Shown: positions 52,348 through 61,491, numbered from the stretch's first letter. The stretch is DNA of 64,000 bases from Paenibacillus borealis (GCF_000758665.1 NZ_CP009285.1:2356001-2420000); one strand, 5' to 3'. The notes: generated by a model from the letters alone, not told the origin. Numbers and translations are program-made.

Positions 52348-53132
52348 TAAGACGTATTGATGTGCTTTCTTATAATAATGCCTTGCGGCAGCTGTCCCCT
52401 ATGTGGAAAAGCTCGTTCGCGGCACTGATGTTCCTGCTCTCCTATACAGTGCATCCGGTGCTGCAGATTGGGATTACGGTGTGGATGATGCTCTGGTGCA
52501 CCCTGCATGCCAAAATTCCCTGTCGCGCCTACGGGCTGCTGTTTGGCACGGCGCTGCTGTTCTATTGCCTGAGTGTACCGGCACTGCTCGTGGAATTCGG
52601 CCGTCCGGCTGCCGGGGAAGCTGGCGTATTCCGGATTTCGGGGCCGCCGCTCCCGATGTATATCACAGCAGCAGGACTGGAGCGGGCCGGTGAACTGCTG
52701 GCCAGAGTCTCGGCCTGCATGAGCTGCTTCTTCTTCCTGATGTTCACCACCCCGTTCAGCGAGCTTCTGCAGGTGCTGCGCAAGCTGCGTATGCCGCAGA
52801 TTGTGCTGGAGCTGATGCTGATCATGTACCGCTTCCTGTTCCTGTTGACAGATGCAGCCCATGGGCTGATGCTGGCCCGGAAGCTGCGTGGAGGCCGCAG
52901 AGGGTATAAGGCGAGGCTGCGCGAGACCGCAGCTATGGCCGGGGCGCTCTTCGGCAATACGATGCACCGTTATTACGGATTGTCGCAGGGGCTGCTGACG
53001 CGCGGGTTCACGGGTGAGATTATTCTGCCGCCGTATACTGCGCGCCCTGTGCCGCGGCGTTACACTGTCCGGGCGTATGCCGGGATCGCTGTGCTGGTGC
53101 TGGCGCAGCTTTGGCTGTGGCTGCGGGGGTGA
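52344..53132 (+). CDS. cbiQ: Cobalt ECF transporter T component CbiQ
   Basis: The protein has 262 residues with a GTG start. About five transmembrane segments are present. The cytoplasmic coupling helices that grip the ATPase are seen in the Ala-Arg-Gly region (LARKLRGGRRGYKARLRETAAMAG) and YYGLSQGLLTRGFTGE. It links CbiM to CbiO. A weak hairpin with T6 (53148-53170) follows in the gap before cbiO and could lower cbiO expression. Confidence 0.92.
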   Translation: MIRRIDVLSYNNALRQLSPMWKSSFAALMFLLSYTVHPVLQIGITVWMMLWCTLHAKIPCRAYGLLFGTALLFYCLSVPALLVEFGRPAAGEAGVFRISGPPLPMYITAAGLERAGELLARVSACMSCFFFLMFTTPFSELLQVLRKLRMPQIVLELMLIMYRFLFLLTDAAHGLMLARKLRGGRRGYKARLRETAAMAGALFGNTMHRYYGLSQGLLTRGFTGEIILPPYTARPVPRRYTVRAYAGIAVLVLAQLWLWLRG

Positions 53133-53174
53133 ATTTAAGATTTTAGTGCAGGAAATCTGCTGGCTTTTTTGAAA

Positions 53175-53360
53175 TCATGCCCAAAATACAACAATTTCCC
53201 CGAGATATCGGACGCAGGCCAATATTGTTGTACAAAAGGCAGCATTTCGCCTTCTCCAGGCGGCTTCGCGGGACAATTCTTGTATTTCATACAACAATCA
53301 TCCCGAAGACCGGATTATCCAGGAATCAAAGCTGCAAAATGTACAACATTTATCCGATTT
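53175..53360. repeat. Four-hairpin intergenic element C, between cbiQ and cbiO
   Basis: TACAAC or its equivalent recurs at 53187, 53238, 53290 and 53342 (steps of 51, 52 and 52 bp). The second copy is GTTGTACAAAAGG and the third is the hairpin TTGTATTTCATACAA. The element fills most of the 254-bp gap inside the operon. Both flanking genes are on the same transcript. Confidence 0.75.
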
Positions 53361-53386
53361 GCTAAATCACATTAGAGGAGTACGCC

Positions 53387-54232
53387 ATGGACATGGAATA
53401 TAGTCTGGCTTTTGACGGGGTGGTGTTTCATTACCCGGATACGAAGGAAGCCGCGCTGCGTGAACTAACCGTCTCCATTCCCAAAGGCCGCAAAACGGCG
53501 GTGCTTGGCCACAATGGTTCGGGCAAATCCACCCTGTTCCTGCATGCTGTCGGCATTCTGCGCCCGCAGAAGGGTACGGTTCAGCAAGGAGGCAAGACAT
53601 TGTCCTATGCCAAAAAAGAGCTGGCCGCGCTGCGGCGCAGTATCGGCCTTGTATTTCAGGACCCTGAGCAGCAGCTCATATTGAGCACACCTCTGGAGGA
53701 TGTGTCCTTCGGGCTGCGGGGAACGGGGATGGACGAAGCCGCAATCGCTGAGCGCTGCCGCAGCGTCATGGAACTGCTGAACCTGACGGAGCTGAGTGAC
53801 AAACCGGTTCATCAGCTCAGCCTGGGGCAGAAAAAACGCACCGCATTCGCCGGAGTAATGGCGATGGAGCCGGAGCTGATCCTGCTGGATGAGCCGACCT
53901 CGTATCTGGATCCGTTATCCGAGCTCCAGATGCTGCAGGGTCTTGATGTTATACATGAGAAGGGCACAACCGTAGTTATGGCTACGCATGATATGAATTT
54001 GGCGTACCGCTGGGCGGACTGGATCATTGTACTGGATCAGGGCAGGTGCCGGGCTGAGGGGACGCCGGAGGAGATTTTTGCCGGGGCGGAAGAATTGCAG
54101 GCCATTGGCCTCGATCTGCCGCTGCTGGCTGACTTATGGCACAGCCTGCCTGCACGGCTCACCGCCGGCCAGCCGGCCCCCCGCACGGCGGGAGATTTCA
54201 AAGCCGCACTAAACAGGCTGCTGAACAGTTAA
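53387..54232 (+). CDS. cbiO: Cobalt ECF transporter ATPase CbiO
   Basis: The protein has 281 residues with ribosome site AGAGGAG. Walker A is GHNGSGKSTLFLHAVG, the signature is LSLGQKKRTAFAGVMA, Walker B is LILLDEPTSYLD and the switch His is in ATHDMNLAYRWAD. It powers CbiMNQ. The stop at 54230-54232 is 29 bp before the next gene; a longer frame overlapping its end is not used. Confidence 0.95.
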   Translation: MDMEYSLAFDGVVFHYPDTKEAALRELTVSIPKGRKTAVLGHNGSGKSTLFLHAVGILRPQKGTVQQGGKTLSYAKKELAALRRSIGLVFQDPEQQLILSTPLEDVSFGLRGTGMDEAAIAERCRSVMELLNLTELSDKPVHQLSLGQKKRTAFAGVMAMEPELILLDEPTSYLDPLSELQMLQGLDVIHEKGTTVVMATHDMNLAYRWADWIIVLDQGRCRAEGTPEEIFAGAEELQAIGLDLPLLADLWHSLPARLTAGQPAPRTAGDFKAALNRLLNS

Positions 54233-54261
54233 TACAGGCATTCACGAACGGGGGAAGAAGG

Positions 54262-56961
54262 ATGAAGAAACAAGGAAAGCTGCTGATTATCGGCTTCGGT
54301 CCCGGAGCGCTGGAGCATATTACCGGCCGGGCGCTGGCTGCTCTCGAAGAGAGTGAGGCTGTAATCGGCTATAACACTTATGTCGACCTGATCAGACCGC
54401 TGCTGCGGCATCAGGAGATTGTCGGCACCGGTATGACTGAAGAGGTCAGCCGGGCGCAGGAGGCCGTCCGCAGAGCAGAGGAAGGACAGACGATTGCCGT
54501 AATATCCAGCGGCGATGCCGGTGTATACGGAATGGCTGGTCTCGTCTACGAGGTGCTGATTGAACGGGGCTGGAACCGGGCTGACGGTGTCGAGGTCGAG
54601 GTGATCCCCGGAATATCGGCGATTCAATCCTGTTCTTCCCTGCTGGGAGCGCCGATTATGCATGATTCCTGCACAATCAGCCTCAGCGATCATCTTACTC
54701 CATGGGAGAGCATTGCCGCACGTGTGGAAGCGGCGGGTGCTGCGGATTTCGTGATCGCCTTTTATAACCCGCGCAGCGGCAAGCGTACGCGTCAGATTGA
54801 AGAAGCGCGCAATATTCTGCTGCGTTACCGCGATCCTTCCACGCCGGTCGGCATTGTCAAAAGCGCCTACCGTGACCGTCAGCAGACGATCGTAACTACG
54901 CTGCAGGAGATGCTGGAGCATGAGATCGGCATGCTCTCTACGGTTGTCGTCGGCAATTCGGCGACAGTTGTATATGAGGGGCTTATGGTTACGCCGCGCG
55001 GATATGAGCGTAAGTACAACCTCACCGCACAGACGCAGGCGCTGAAGCCGCATGAGCGGCTGCGCACCGCGGCCGAGCCCTGGTCGCTGGCTGCGGCTGA
55101 GGCGGGACAGGTAGAAGGTGCTGCGGCGGAGAGTGTGACAGCGGCTGAGCCAGGGCGGGCAGATGGACCAGTGACACCGAGTGCAGCTGCGGGTGAAACC
55201 GGACGGGGAGAGCGATTGGCGGCGGAGAGTGAGGCTGCTGAGGCGGGACGGACGGAAGGCGCAGCAGCACTGAGCCTGGCCGCGTCTGCTCGCGTGGAGC
55301 GGCCGCGTATTCCTGCCGTCCAGCTGGCGGAACACGCTGATGATACCTTCGAGCTTGAGGTTTCTCCTGTCATCGGCAGCCGCAGATTCAGCGGTACCCA
55401 GATGAAGCTGCTGGCGGAGCTGGCAGGCGATGATGGGCAGCTGATCTATACGAAGGATGGACATTTTCTGCTGCGCAGCCATCCGGGAGACCGGGCTGAG
55501 CTGGCGGCGAGACTGACTGAGGCAGAACTGAACGTGAGCATCCCAGGAGATTATGTGAAAGTGAAAACCTGCGGGTTCTGTGAATTGCGGAGGAGCAGCG
55601 CATTAAACGCGGCGGTCCGCCTGCATACCCTGCTGCACGGGCTCGCTGTACCCAAAGAGCTGCATATCAGCGTGGCGGGGTGCGGCATGGCCTGCAGCTC
55701 GGCCGTTCTGGAAGACATCGGACTGGTCTGCTCGAAGGGAAGCTTCGAGCTATATCTGGGCGGCAAGAAGTCGGGCCGGGGAGCGCATGCCGGCACTCTG
55801 GTCCGGGAAGGTATGGACGAAGATGAGGCAGTGGCAGCTGTAGCTGCAGCAGTGGAGCATTATACTGCGCAAGGCCGGGAGAAGGAGCGGTTTCATGCTT
55901 TTTTTGAACGGATGGGCAGTATTGAAGAACAGGTGAACAGCACTGCAGGAAGTATAGATAATAATGACAGCATAGAGGGAGCACGCATGATGAGAACCGT
56001 ATTACTGGTTGGACACGGAAGCCGGATTCAAGCGGGAAATGATGAGCTGCTGCAGTTCACCAGCCAGCTTGCCGCCCGCAAGCCGGAGCTTAAGTTTGAG
56101 ACCTGCTTCATAGAGCTAGCCTCACCTTCAATCGCGGGCGGAATTGCCAAATGCGTGGAGGAAGGCGCAACGCAAATTTATATTGTGCCGATTATATTGT
56201 TCGCGGCGGGCCATTCCAAGCTGGATATTCCGATGGCAATTGATGAAGCCAAGCTGAAATATCCGGGGGTAGAGTTTGTATACGGGCGTCCGCTGGGTGT
56301 TCAGGAGCGGGCTGTTGATATTGTGCTGGACCGGATCCGTGAAGCTGAATTGCTCTCCGGTTCAGTGGGACACAGCGGTAATGAAGACAGAGCTGCGGCC
56401 TTAAGTTTACAGGAAGCCCGCACATCCGAAGTAGAGGATAAGGATACTATCGTGCTGCTTATGGGGCGCGGGGGCAGTGATCCGGATGCCAATAGTGATT
56501 TCTATAAGCTGGGCCGGCTGCTATGGGAAAGAACGCCTTACCTGAGCGTTGAGAGCTGCTTCATCGCCATCACGAAGCCGTCGCTTCCGGAAGGACTTGA
56601 ACGCTGCCTGGCACTGGGTGCGCGTAAGATTATAGTTGTGCCGTACCTGCTGTTCACCGGCGTGCTGATGAAGCAGTTTGCCGAAATGGTCTCGCGCTTC
56701 GCCGCGGAGCATCCTGAGATTGAGGTGGAAATCGGCCGCCAGCTCGGCACACATCCGCTGCTTGTAGATATGCTGACAGAGCGCATCGAGGAGACAATGG
56801 AGGGCCAGTCTTTCAGTAATTGCGATAACTGCAAGTACCGCGATGAAGCGGCATTGCACCACCATCATCACCATCACCATGGTGAGGGAGGGCATGGGCA
56901 TCACGAACATGGGCATCACGGTCGTGTGCATCACAGGCATGGGCATCATGGGCGGCAGTAA
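54262..56961 (+). CDS. cbiH60-cbiX: Fusion: cobalt-precorrin-3 C17-methyltransferase (CbiH60-like) - Fe-S domain - sirohydrochlorin cobaltochelatase CbiX
   Basis: The protein has 899 residues; the ATG at 54262 follows GGGGGAAGAAGG. Residues 1-255 are a CobJ/CbiH methyltransferase (GFGPGALEHITGRA, SSGDAGVYGMAG, VIPGISAIQSCSSLLGAP). After an Ala/Glu/Gly-rich linker (about 260-355) comes a sulfite-reductase-like domain (about 360-555) with cysteines in KTCGFCELRR and VAGCGMACSS, as in B. megaterium CbiH60. Residues from about 576 are a long-form CbiX (TVLLVGHGSRIQAGNDEL, ILFAAGHSKLDIP) with CDNCK and a His-rich tail (eight His in a row near 866). An ATG at 55987 begins the CbiX part and has its own AGGGAG. 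CbiX inserts cobalt into sirohydrochlorin; CbiH contracts the ring. Confidence 0.92.
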   Translation: MKKQGKLLIIGFGPGALEHITGRALAALEESEAVIGYNTYVDLIRPLLRHQEIVGTGMTEEVSRAQEAVRRAEEGQTIAVISSGDAGVYGMAGLVYEVLIERGWNRADGVEVEVIPGISAIQSCSSLLGAPIMHDSCTISLSDHLTPWESIAARVEAAGAADFVIAFYNPRSGKRTRQIEEARNILLRYRDPSTPVGIVKSAYRDRQQTIVTTLQEMLEHEIGMLSTVVVGNSATVVYEGLMVTPRGYERKYNLTAQTQALKPHERLRTAAEPWSLAAAEAGQVEGAAAESVTAAEPGRADGPVTPSAAAGETGRGERLAAESEAAEAGRTEGAAALSLAASARVERPRIPAVQLAEHADDTFELEVSPVIGSRRFSGTQMKLLAELAGDDGQLIYTKDGHFLLRSHPGDRAELAARLTEAELNVSIPGDYVKVKTCGFCELRRSSALNAAVRLHTLLHGLAVPKELHISVAGCGMACSSAVLEDIGLVCSKGSFELYLGGKKSGRGAHAGTLVREGMDEDEAVAAVAAAVEHYTAQGREKERFHAFFERMGSIEEQVNSTAGSIDNNDSIEGARMMRTVLLVGHGSRIQAGNDELLQFTSQLAARKPELKFETCFIELASPSIAGGIAKCVEEGATQIYIVPIILFAAGHSKLDIPMAIDEAKLKYPGVEFVYGRPLGVQERAVDIVLDRIREAELLSGSVGHSGNEDRAAALSLQEARTSEVEDKDTIVLLMGRGGSDPDANSDFYKLGRLLWERTPYLSVESCFIAITKPSLPEGLERCLALGARKIIVVPYLLFTGVLMKQFAEMVSRFAAEHPEIEVEIGRQLGTHPLLVDMLTERIEETMEGQSFSNCDNCKYRDEAALHHHHHHHHGEGGHGHHEHGHHGRVHHRHGHHGRQ

Positions 56962-57778
56962 CCGGGACAGCAGACAGCCGGGAGCCGCATCAGCCGCGAA
57001 GATCTTCATGCTGTGCGGCACTAGCGATGCCCGGGAGCTGGCACTGAACCTGTCACGTCAAGGCCTGCCGGTGCAGGCTTCTGTCGTGACGCCCAGTGCT
57101 GCGGAACGTCTAGAAGCCGCAGCTATCCGCACCCGTGTCGGCAGGCTGGACAGGACGGCCATGATCTCTCTGCTGCAGGATGGCGGCTATCGTGCCGTGG
57201 TGGACGGCAGCCATCCTTTTGCGCTGGAGGCACATGCCAATGCTATGGGAGCAGCTGCAGCGCTGGGCCTGCCCTATTTTCGCTACGAACGGCAAAGTCT
57301 TATCTATGACAGCCACCCCCGGCTGATCGTAGTGCATTCCTATGAAGAGGCTGCGCGCAAGGCCAGGGAACTGAAGGGCTCCATTATGCTGACAACCGGC
57401 GGCAAGACGCTTGAGGTGTTTGCAGAGGAGCTGCTGGGAGATCCCGATATCCGGCTGACGGTCAGACTGCTGCCCTGCCTGGAAAATATGGAGAAATGTC
57501 TAGCCCTTGGTATTGAGCAGCGGAATATTATCGCGCTTCAGGGCCCTTTTAGCAGAGAAATGAACGAGGCACTCTACCGGCAATATGGGACACAGGTGAT
57601 GATTACCAAGGAGAGCGGGGCGGAAGGCTCGGTGGATGAGAAGCTGCACGCCGCGCTGGATATGGGGCTTTACGTCATTTTGATTATGCGGCCTAGAGAT
57701 AGCGGGATGGTGTTTGACTCATTTGACGAGATTACGGAGGCCGTGAGAACTGCGCTGCAAATGAACAAGGAGGGATAA
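56948..57778 (+). CDS. cbiJ: Cobalt-precorrin-6A reductase
   Basis: The protein has about 276 residues. Core phrases KIFMLCGTSDARELALNLSRQGLPVQASVVT, AVVDGSHPFALEAHANAMGAA and ITKESGAEGSVDEKLHAA are those of the CobK/CbiJ NAD(P)H-dependent reductase. The start is uncertain. In-frame ATGs at 56894, 56909, 56939 and 56948 all lie inside the His-tail coding region of CbiX in another frame. AGGGAGGG at 56885-56892 is the only good ribosome site but is too near 56894 and too far from the rest. I chose the ATG nearest to the domain. Confidence 0.9.
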   Translation: MGGSNRDSRQPGAASAAKIFMLCGTSDARELALNLSRQGLPVQASVVTPSAAERLEAAAIRTRVGRLDRTAMISLLQDGGYRAVVDGSHPFALEAHANAMGAAAALGLPYFRYERQSLIYDSHPRLIVVHSYEEAARKARELKGSIMLTTGGKTLEVFAEELLGDPDIRLTVRLLPCLENMEKCLALGIEQRNIIALQGPFSREMNEALYRQYGTQVMITKESGAEGSVDEKLHAALDMGLYVILIMRPRDSGMVFDSFDEITEAVRTALQMNKEG

Positions 57779-57780
57779 CT

Positions 57781-58446
57781 GTGGATTTTGGTACGGATTT
57801 CAAGCCGGTGACGGTACAGCCGCAGGAAATAGAGGGTCTGAGTTTTCAGATGATTACAGAAGAGATGGGTGAACATTCCTTTAGCGAGCTGGAGTACAAA
57901 ATAGTGCAGCGGATCATTCATGCTTCTGCCGATTTTGAGCTGGGGCGCAGTCTTGTTTTTCACCCGCGGGCGATTGAGGCCGGGATCAGCGCCATTCTGC
58001 AGGGCAAGCCGATTATTGCCGATGTGCGGATGGTGGAGGCGGGCATTGCCAAGGAGCGGATTGAGCGGTACGGCGGGGAAGTCAGAGTCCATATTTCCGA
58101 TCCGGATGTGATGGAAGAAGCGAAGGCGCTGGGGACTACCCGGGCCATCATAGCTACGCGCAAAGCATGTGCACAGGCTCCGGGAGGAATCTATGTGATC
58201 GGCAACGCACCGACCGCACTGCTGGAACTGATACGTCTGGTAAAAGAAGGCGCAGCCCAGCCGGGTCTTGTCATCGGTATGCCGGTCGGTTTCGTCTCGG
58301 CAGCGGAATCCAAGGACGAGCTGTGCAAGCTCGACATTCCTTACATCACGAATGTCGGCCGCAAGGGCGGAAGCACGATCGTCGTTGCGGCCGTCAACGC
58401 ACTGAGTCTGCTGGCGGTCCGCCGGGCAGCGGGCGAATTGAAATAG
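57781..58446 (+). CDS. cbiC: Cobalt-precorrin-8 methylmutase
   Basis: The protein has 221 residues; the GTG at 57781 follows AAGGAGGGA. The catalytic His47 is in IIHASADFELG. HPRAIEAGISAILQGKPIIADVRMVEAGI and IGMPVGFVSAAESKDEL are family signatures. It moves the C11 methyl group to C12 to give cobyrinic acid. It is followed by a 459-bp gap before cbiD. Confidence 0.95.
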   Translation: MDFGTDFKPVTVQPQEIEGLSFQMITEEMGEHSFSELEYKIVQRIIHASADFELGRSLVFHPRAIEAGISAILQGKPIIADVRMVEAGIAKERIERYGGEVRVHISDPDVMEEAKALGTTRAIIATRKACAQAPGGIYVIGNAPTALLELIRLVKEGAAQPGLVIGMPVGFVSAAESKDELCKLDIPYITNVGRKGGSTIVVAAVNALSLLAVRRAAGELK

Positions 58447-58569
58447 ATCTGCGCAAGGAAAAAACGGGAACTGTGTTAACGCCGGGAAAAAAACTCAAAA
58501 CTCTATAGGAGCGGGGTTTGAACAGGATATGAACAAGTTCTGATCCATATGCTTAGGCTTATAAGGTAT

Positions 58570-58765
58570 GCTTAACTGCATTTTGTACAACTAAAACGTC
58601 TGATTTAGAACCAATTATCCGTTTAGTTGTATTTCGTACAATTAAACTACCGTTTTTGGCTTGTTCTCACCCATTGGGGCAGATTTAGTTGTACAGACTA
58701 CAGTTATAAGATGCTAGCCTGCCTTTTGGCTGATTTTAATTGCACAGTATACAACTATCACAGAT
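58570..58765. repeat. Four-hairpin intergenic element D, between cbiC and cbiD
   Basis: Right arms TACAACTAAA (58586), TACAATTAAA (58637), TACAGTTATA (58699) and TACAACTATC (58750) give steps of 51, 62 and 51 bp. The second is a good hairpin (TTTAGTTGTA, TTTCG loop, TACAATTAAA). The spacing matches that of element B (52, 62, 50). The rest of the gap 58447-58905 holds no gene that I can support. Confidence 0.75.
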
Positions 58766-58905
58766 TTCACGGAATTTTCACTGGAAAACTGAGTGCATCA
58801 ATCGCTGCATTCTTGAATGAACTCACTTCTTTAGTTATTAGTGTGTCTAGTAATATCTACGATGCTCCAAATAGATAGCATATCTCATCACAAAGAGGGA
58901 TTACC

Positions 58906-60207
58906 ATGACCGAGGAAACAGCGGACAACCGGGCAGATCAGAATAGGAGGAAAACGGAGGTGAGGCATGATAATGAGTCCGCAGCAGAGTACACTGCAAA
59001 GCGGGAGTCTGAGAAGAATGCAGAGTATGCAGCAAAAAGAGAATCTGAGCATGTTGTTGAGTACGCTGCCAACCCAAGCGGAATATCATCGTCACATTGT
59101 GCTTCTCCTGCCTCCTCAACCCCTGCTGCCCCTCTGCGCAGGGGATACACGACAGGTGCTTGTGCCGCCGCCGCAGCCAAAGGTGCGGCACTGCTGTTGA
59201 TTACAGGTGACAGGCTTCCTGCTGTAGAGATAGATATTCCGGCTGGCTTCCGGCACTCCTTTGAACTTACGGGCTGGCAGCGCGAAGGGGCGGACTCTGC
59301 AGTCTGTGCCACGGTCAAAGATGCCGGAGATGATCCGGATGCCACGCATCAGGTCTGGATTGAAGCAACGGTGAGCTGGCTGGATCATCCCGGTGTGGAG
59401 ATCGACGGCGGCCGTGGGGTCGGCCGGGTGACGAAGCCGGGGCTGCCGGTGCCCGTCGGAGCAGCGGCGATCAACCCGGTGCCGCGGCGGATGATTCTGG
59501 AGGCAGTGTCCGGTGTGCTGGAGGAGCATGGCGCGGCGCGGGGGCTGCGGGTGGTCATCAGCGTGCCGGAAGGCGAAGCGATTGCCCTAAGAACGCTGAA
59601 TCCTCGGCTCGGCATCCTCGGCGGCATTTCCATCCTCGGCACGCGGGGCGTGGTTACGCCGTTCTCCACCGAGGCCTACAAGGCGAGTGTGGTCCAGGCG
59701 ATTTCGGTTGCGGCGGCGACGGGGAACGGGCAGATCATTCTGACTACCGGCGGCAGCAGTGAGAAATATGCGATGGTGATGTTCGCCGGGCTTCCGGAGG
59801 AAGCTTTTATCCAGATGGGGGAGTATGTAGGCTTCTCTCTGGAGCATGCCAAAGCTTATGGGATCAAGAAAGTTACCTTTGTGGGGATGGCCGGTAAATT
59901 CTCCAAAGTAGCACAGGGTGCCATGCTGATCCACTCGAAGAACGCACCTGTTGACTTCGGATTTCTGGCAGCCGTGGCGGCGGAGGCCGGGGCAGATCAT
60001 AAGCAGGTGAAGGAGATTGCTGCCGCCAATACCGCCTCGCAAGTGGTGGATATGATGACCGAGGCGGGGAATTCCGCTTTTTTTGAGAGCCTGTGCCGGC
60101 ATGCCTGTGAACAAAGTCTGAAGCATATGAACGGGGGCATGGTTGTGGAAATGGTATTGATGACAATGAAGGGCCGAGTGCTGGGAAGGGCGGAAATCCG
60201 TGGGTAA
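58906..60207 (+). CDS. cbiD: Cobalt-precorrin-5B C1-methyltransferase
   Basis: The protein has 433 residues; ribosome site AAAGAGGG. The CbiD core begins at RRGYTTGACAAAAAKGAALLL (about residue 80) and includes GRVTKPGLPVPVGAAAINPVP and TTGGSSEKYAMVMF. The first 78 residues are extra, highly polar and repeated (EYTAKRESE, EYAAKRESE, EYAANPSG), and most of them look unstructured. The GTG start of the next gene overlaps its end by 8 bp. Confidence 0.94.
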   Translation: MTEETADNRADQNRRKTEVRHDNESAAEYTAKRESEKNAEYAAKRESEHVVEYAANPSGISSSHCASPASSTPAAPLRRGYTTGACAAAAAKGAALLLITGDRLPAVEIDIPAGFRHSFELTGWQREGADSAVCATVKDAGDDPDATHQVWIEATVSWLDHPGVEIDGGRGVGRVTKPGLPVPVGAAAINPVPRRMILEAVSGVLEEHGAARGLRVVISVPEGEAIALRTLNPRLGILGGISILGTRGVVTPFSTEAYKASVVQAISVAAATGNGQIILTTGGSSEKYAMVMFAGLPEEAFIQMGEYVGFSLEHAKAYGIKKVTFVGMAGKFSKVAQGAMLIHSKNAPVDFGFLAAVAAEAGADHKQVKEIAAANTASQVVDMMTEAGNSAFFESLCRHACEQSLKHMNGGMVVEMVLMTMKGRVLGRAEIRG

Positions 60208-61423
60208 TTTGATCTATGTTATCGGTATCGGTGAGGATGGCGCCGGCGGCCTGACACCGGATAGCTTAAGCAAAGTGAATAACAGTGAGGTGCTGCTCGG
60301 CGGAGAACGGCAACTGAATTTTTTTGGCGGATATACCGGTGAGAAAATCGTTCTGCAAGGCGGGCTGAAGCCTTTTACAGATAAGCTGGAGGGATTGTGG
60401 AGGGAGCGGCGGACCGTGGTTCTGGCCTCGGGGGACCCGCTCTTTTTTGGCATCGCCGGGTATCTTGTCCGCAAGTTCGGGCCGGAGCATGTTGAGGTTA
60501 TTCCGCACTACAGCAGTGTGCAGCTCGCATTTGCCCGGCTGGGGGACAGCTGGCAGGATGCTGAGCTGATCAGTCTGCACGGGCGTCCCATTCAGGGATT
60601 GGCCCAGCGCATAGACGGCAAGCACAAGGTGGCTCTGCTAACGGATGAGAGCAATACGCCTGCGGTGATTGCCGCTTATTTGCGTGAGTTCGGGATGACG
60701 GAATATGAAGCGTTTGTGTGCGAACGGCTGGGGGGAGCGGAGGAAGTCTGCCGCTTCTGGACGCTGGATGAGATGGAGGCCAGTGAATTTGCGGCGCTGA
60801 ATGTAGTTATCTTGCGCAGAAAGCAGGGAACCGGCTCAACTTTGCGGCGCGGCTTCGCTTATCCGGACGAGGAGTTCCAGCAGCGGAAGCCGGAGAAAGG
60901 CCTCATTACGAAACGTGAGGTCCGGGCTCTGGTCCTGTCGGAGCTGAATCTGTCCGAGGATGCAGTGGTCTGGGACATCGGCTCCGGCTCCGGAGCGGTT
61001 GCGGCGGAATGTGCGCGGATTGCCCGGCTCGGCAAGGTCTATGCTCTGGAAAAGGGAGCGGAGAATCTGCCGAACATGGAAGCAAACCGCCGGAGGTTCC
61101 GCGCCGATTTCCGGATCATACATCAAAAAGCGCCGCAGGGGCTGGAGAATCTGCCTGATCCGGATGGAGTGTTCATCGGCGGCAGCGGCGGGGAGCTGGC
61201 GGATATTATCGCGCTCTGCGCCGCGAGACTCCGGCCGGAAGGGCGGATTGTCGTGGGAGCGATCACCATTGAGACGCTATATGGAAGCATGGAAGCGTTG
61301 AAGCAGGCAGGCCTGGATTGCGCGGTAACGATGCTTCAGGCGTCACGCAGCAAGCCGATTCTCGGCATGACCCGGTTCGAGGGTATGAATCCCGTGTATG
61401 TGGTTAGTGGACGGAAGAGCTGA
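60200..61423 (+). CDS. cbiET: Fused cobalt-precorrin-7 C5-methyltransferase and precorrin-6Y C15-methyltransferase/decarboxylase (CbiE-CbiT)
   Basis: The protein has 407 residues with a GTG start. Residues 1-200 are CbiE (IYVIGIGEDGAGGLTPDSL, LASGDPLFFGIAGYLVRKFG, VIPHYSSVQLAFARLG). Residues about 215-407 are CbiT (GLITKREVRALVLSELNLSEDAVVWDIGSGSGAVAAE, the SAM site). The fusion corresponds to CobL. It methylates C5 and C15 and removes the C12 acetate carboxyl. Confidence 0.95.
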   Translation: MGNLIYVIGIGEDGAGGLTPDSLSKVNNSEVLLGGERQLNFFGGYTGEKIVLQGGLKPFTDKLEGLWRERRTVVLASGDPLFFGIAGYLVRKFGPEHVEVIPHYSSVQLAFARLGDSWQDAELISLHGRPIQGLAQRIDGKHKVALLTDESNTPAVIAAYLREFGMTEYEAFVCERLGGAEEVCRFWTLDEMEASEFAALNVVILRRKQGTGSTLRRGFAYPDEEFQQRKPEKGLITKREVRALVLSELNLSEDAVVWDIGSGSGAVAAECARIARLGKVYALEKGAENLPNMEANRRRFRADFRIIHQKAPQGLENLPDPDGVFIGGSGGELADIIALCAARLRPEGRIVVGAITIETLYGSMEALKQAGLDCAVTMLQASRSKPILGMTRFEGMNPVYVVSGRKS

Positions 61424-61491
61424 GGCAGACCAGATCAGATATTCAGATATAAGGAAACAAGAAGCGAGCAGAAACAAAGGAGGAATACGTG

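Noticed and set aside
54229..55482. 417-codon minus-strand frame under the CbiH part
   Set aside because: It is a shadow of a GC-rich coding region without motifs.
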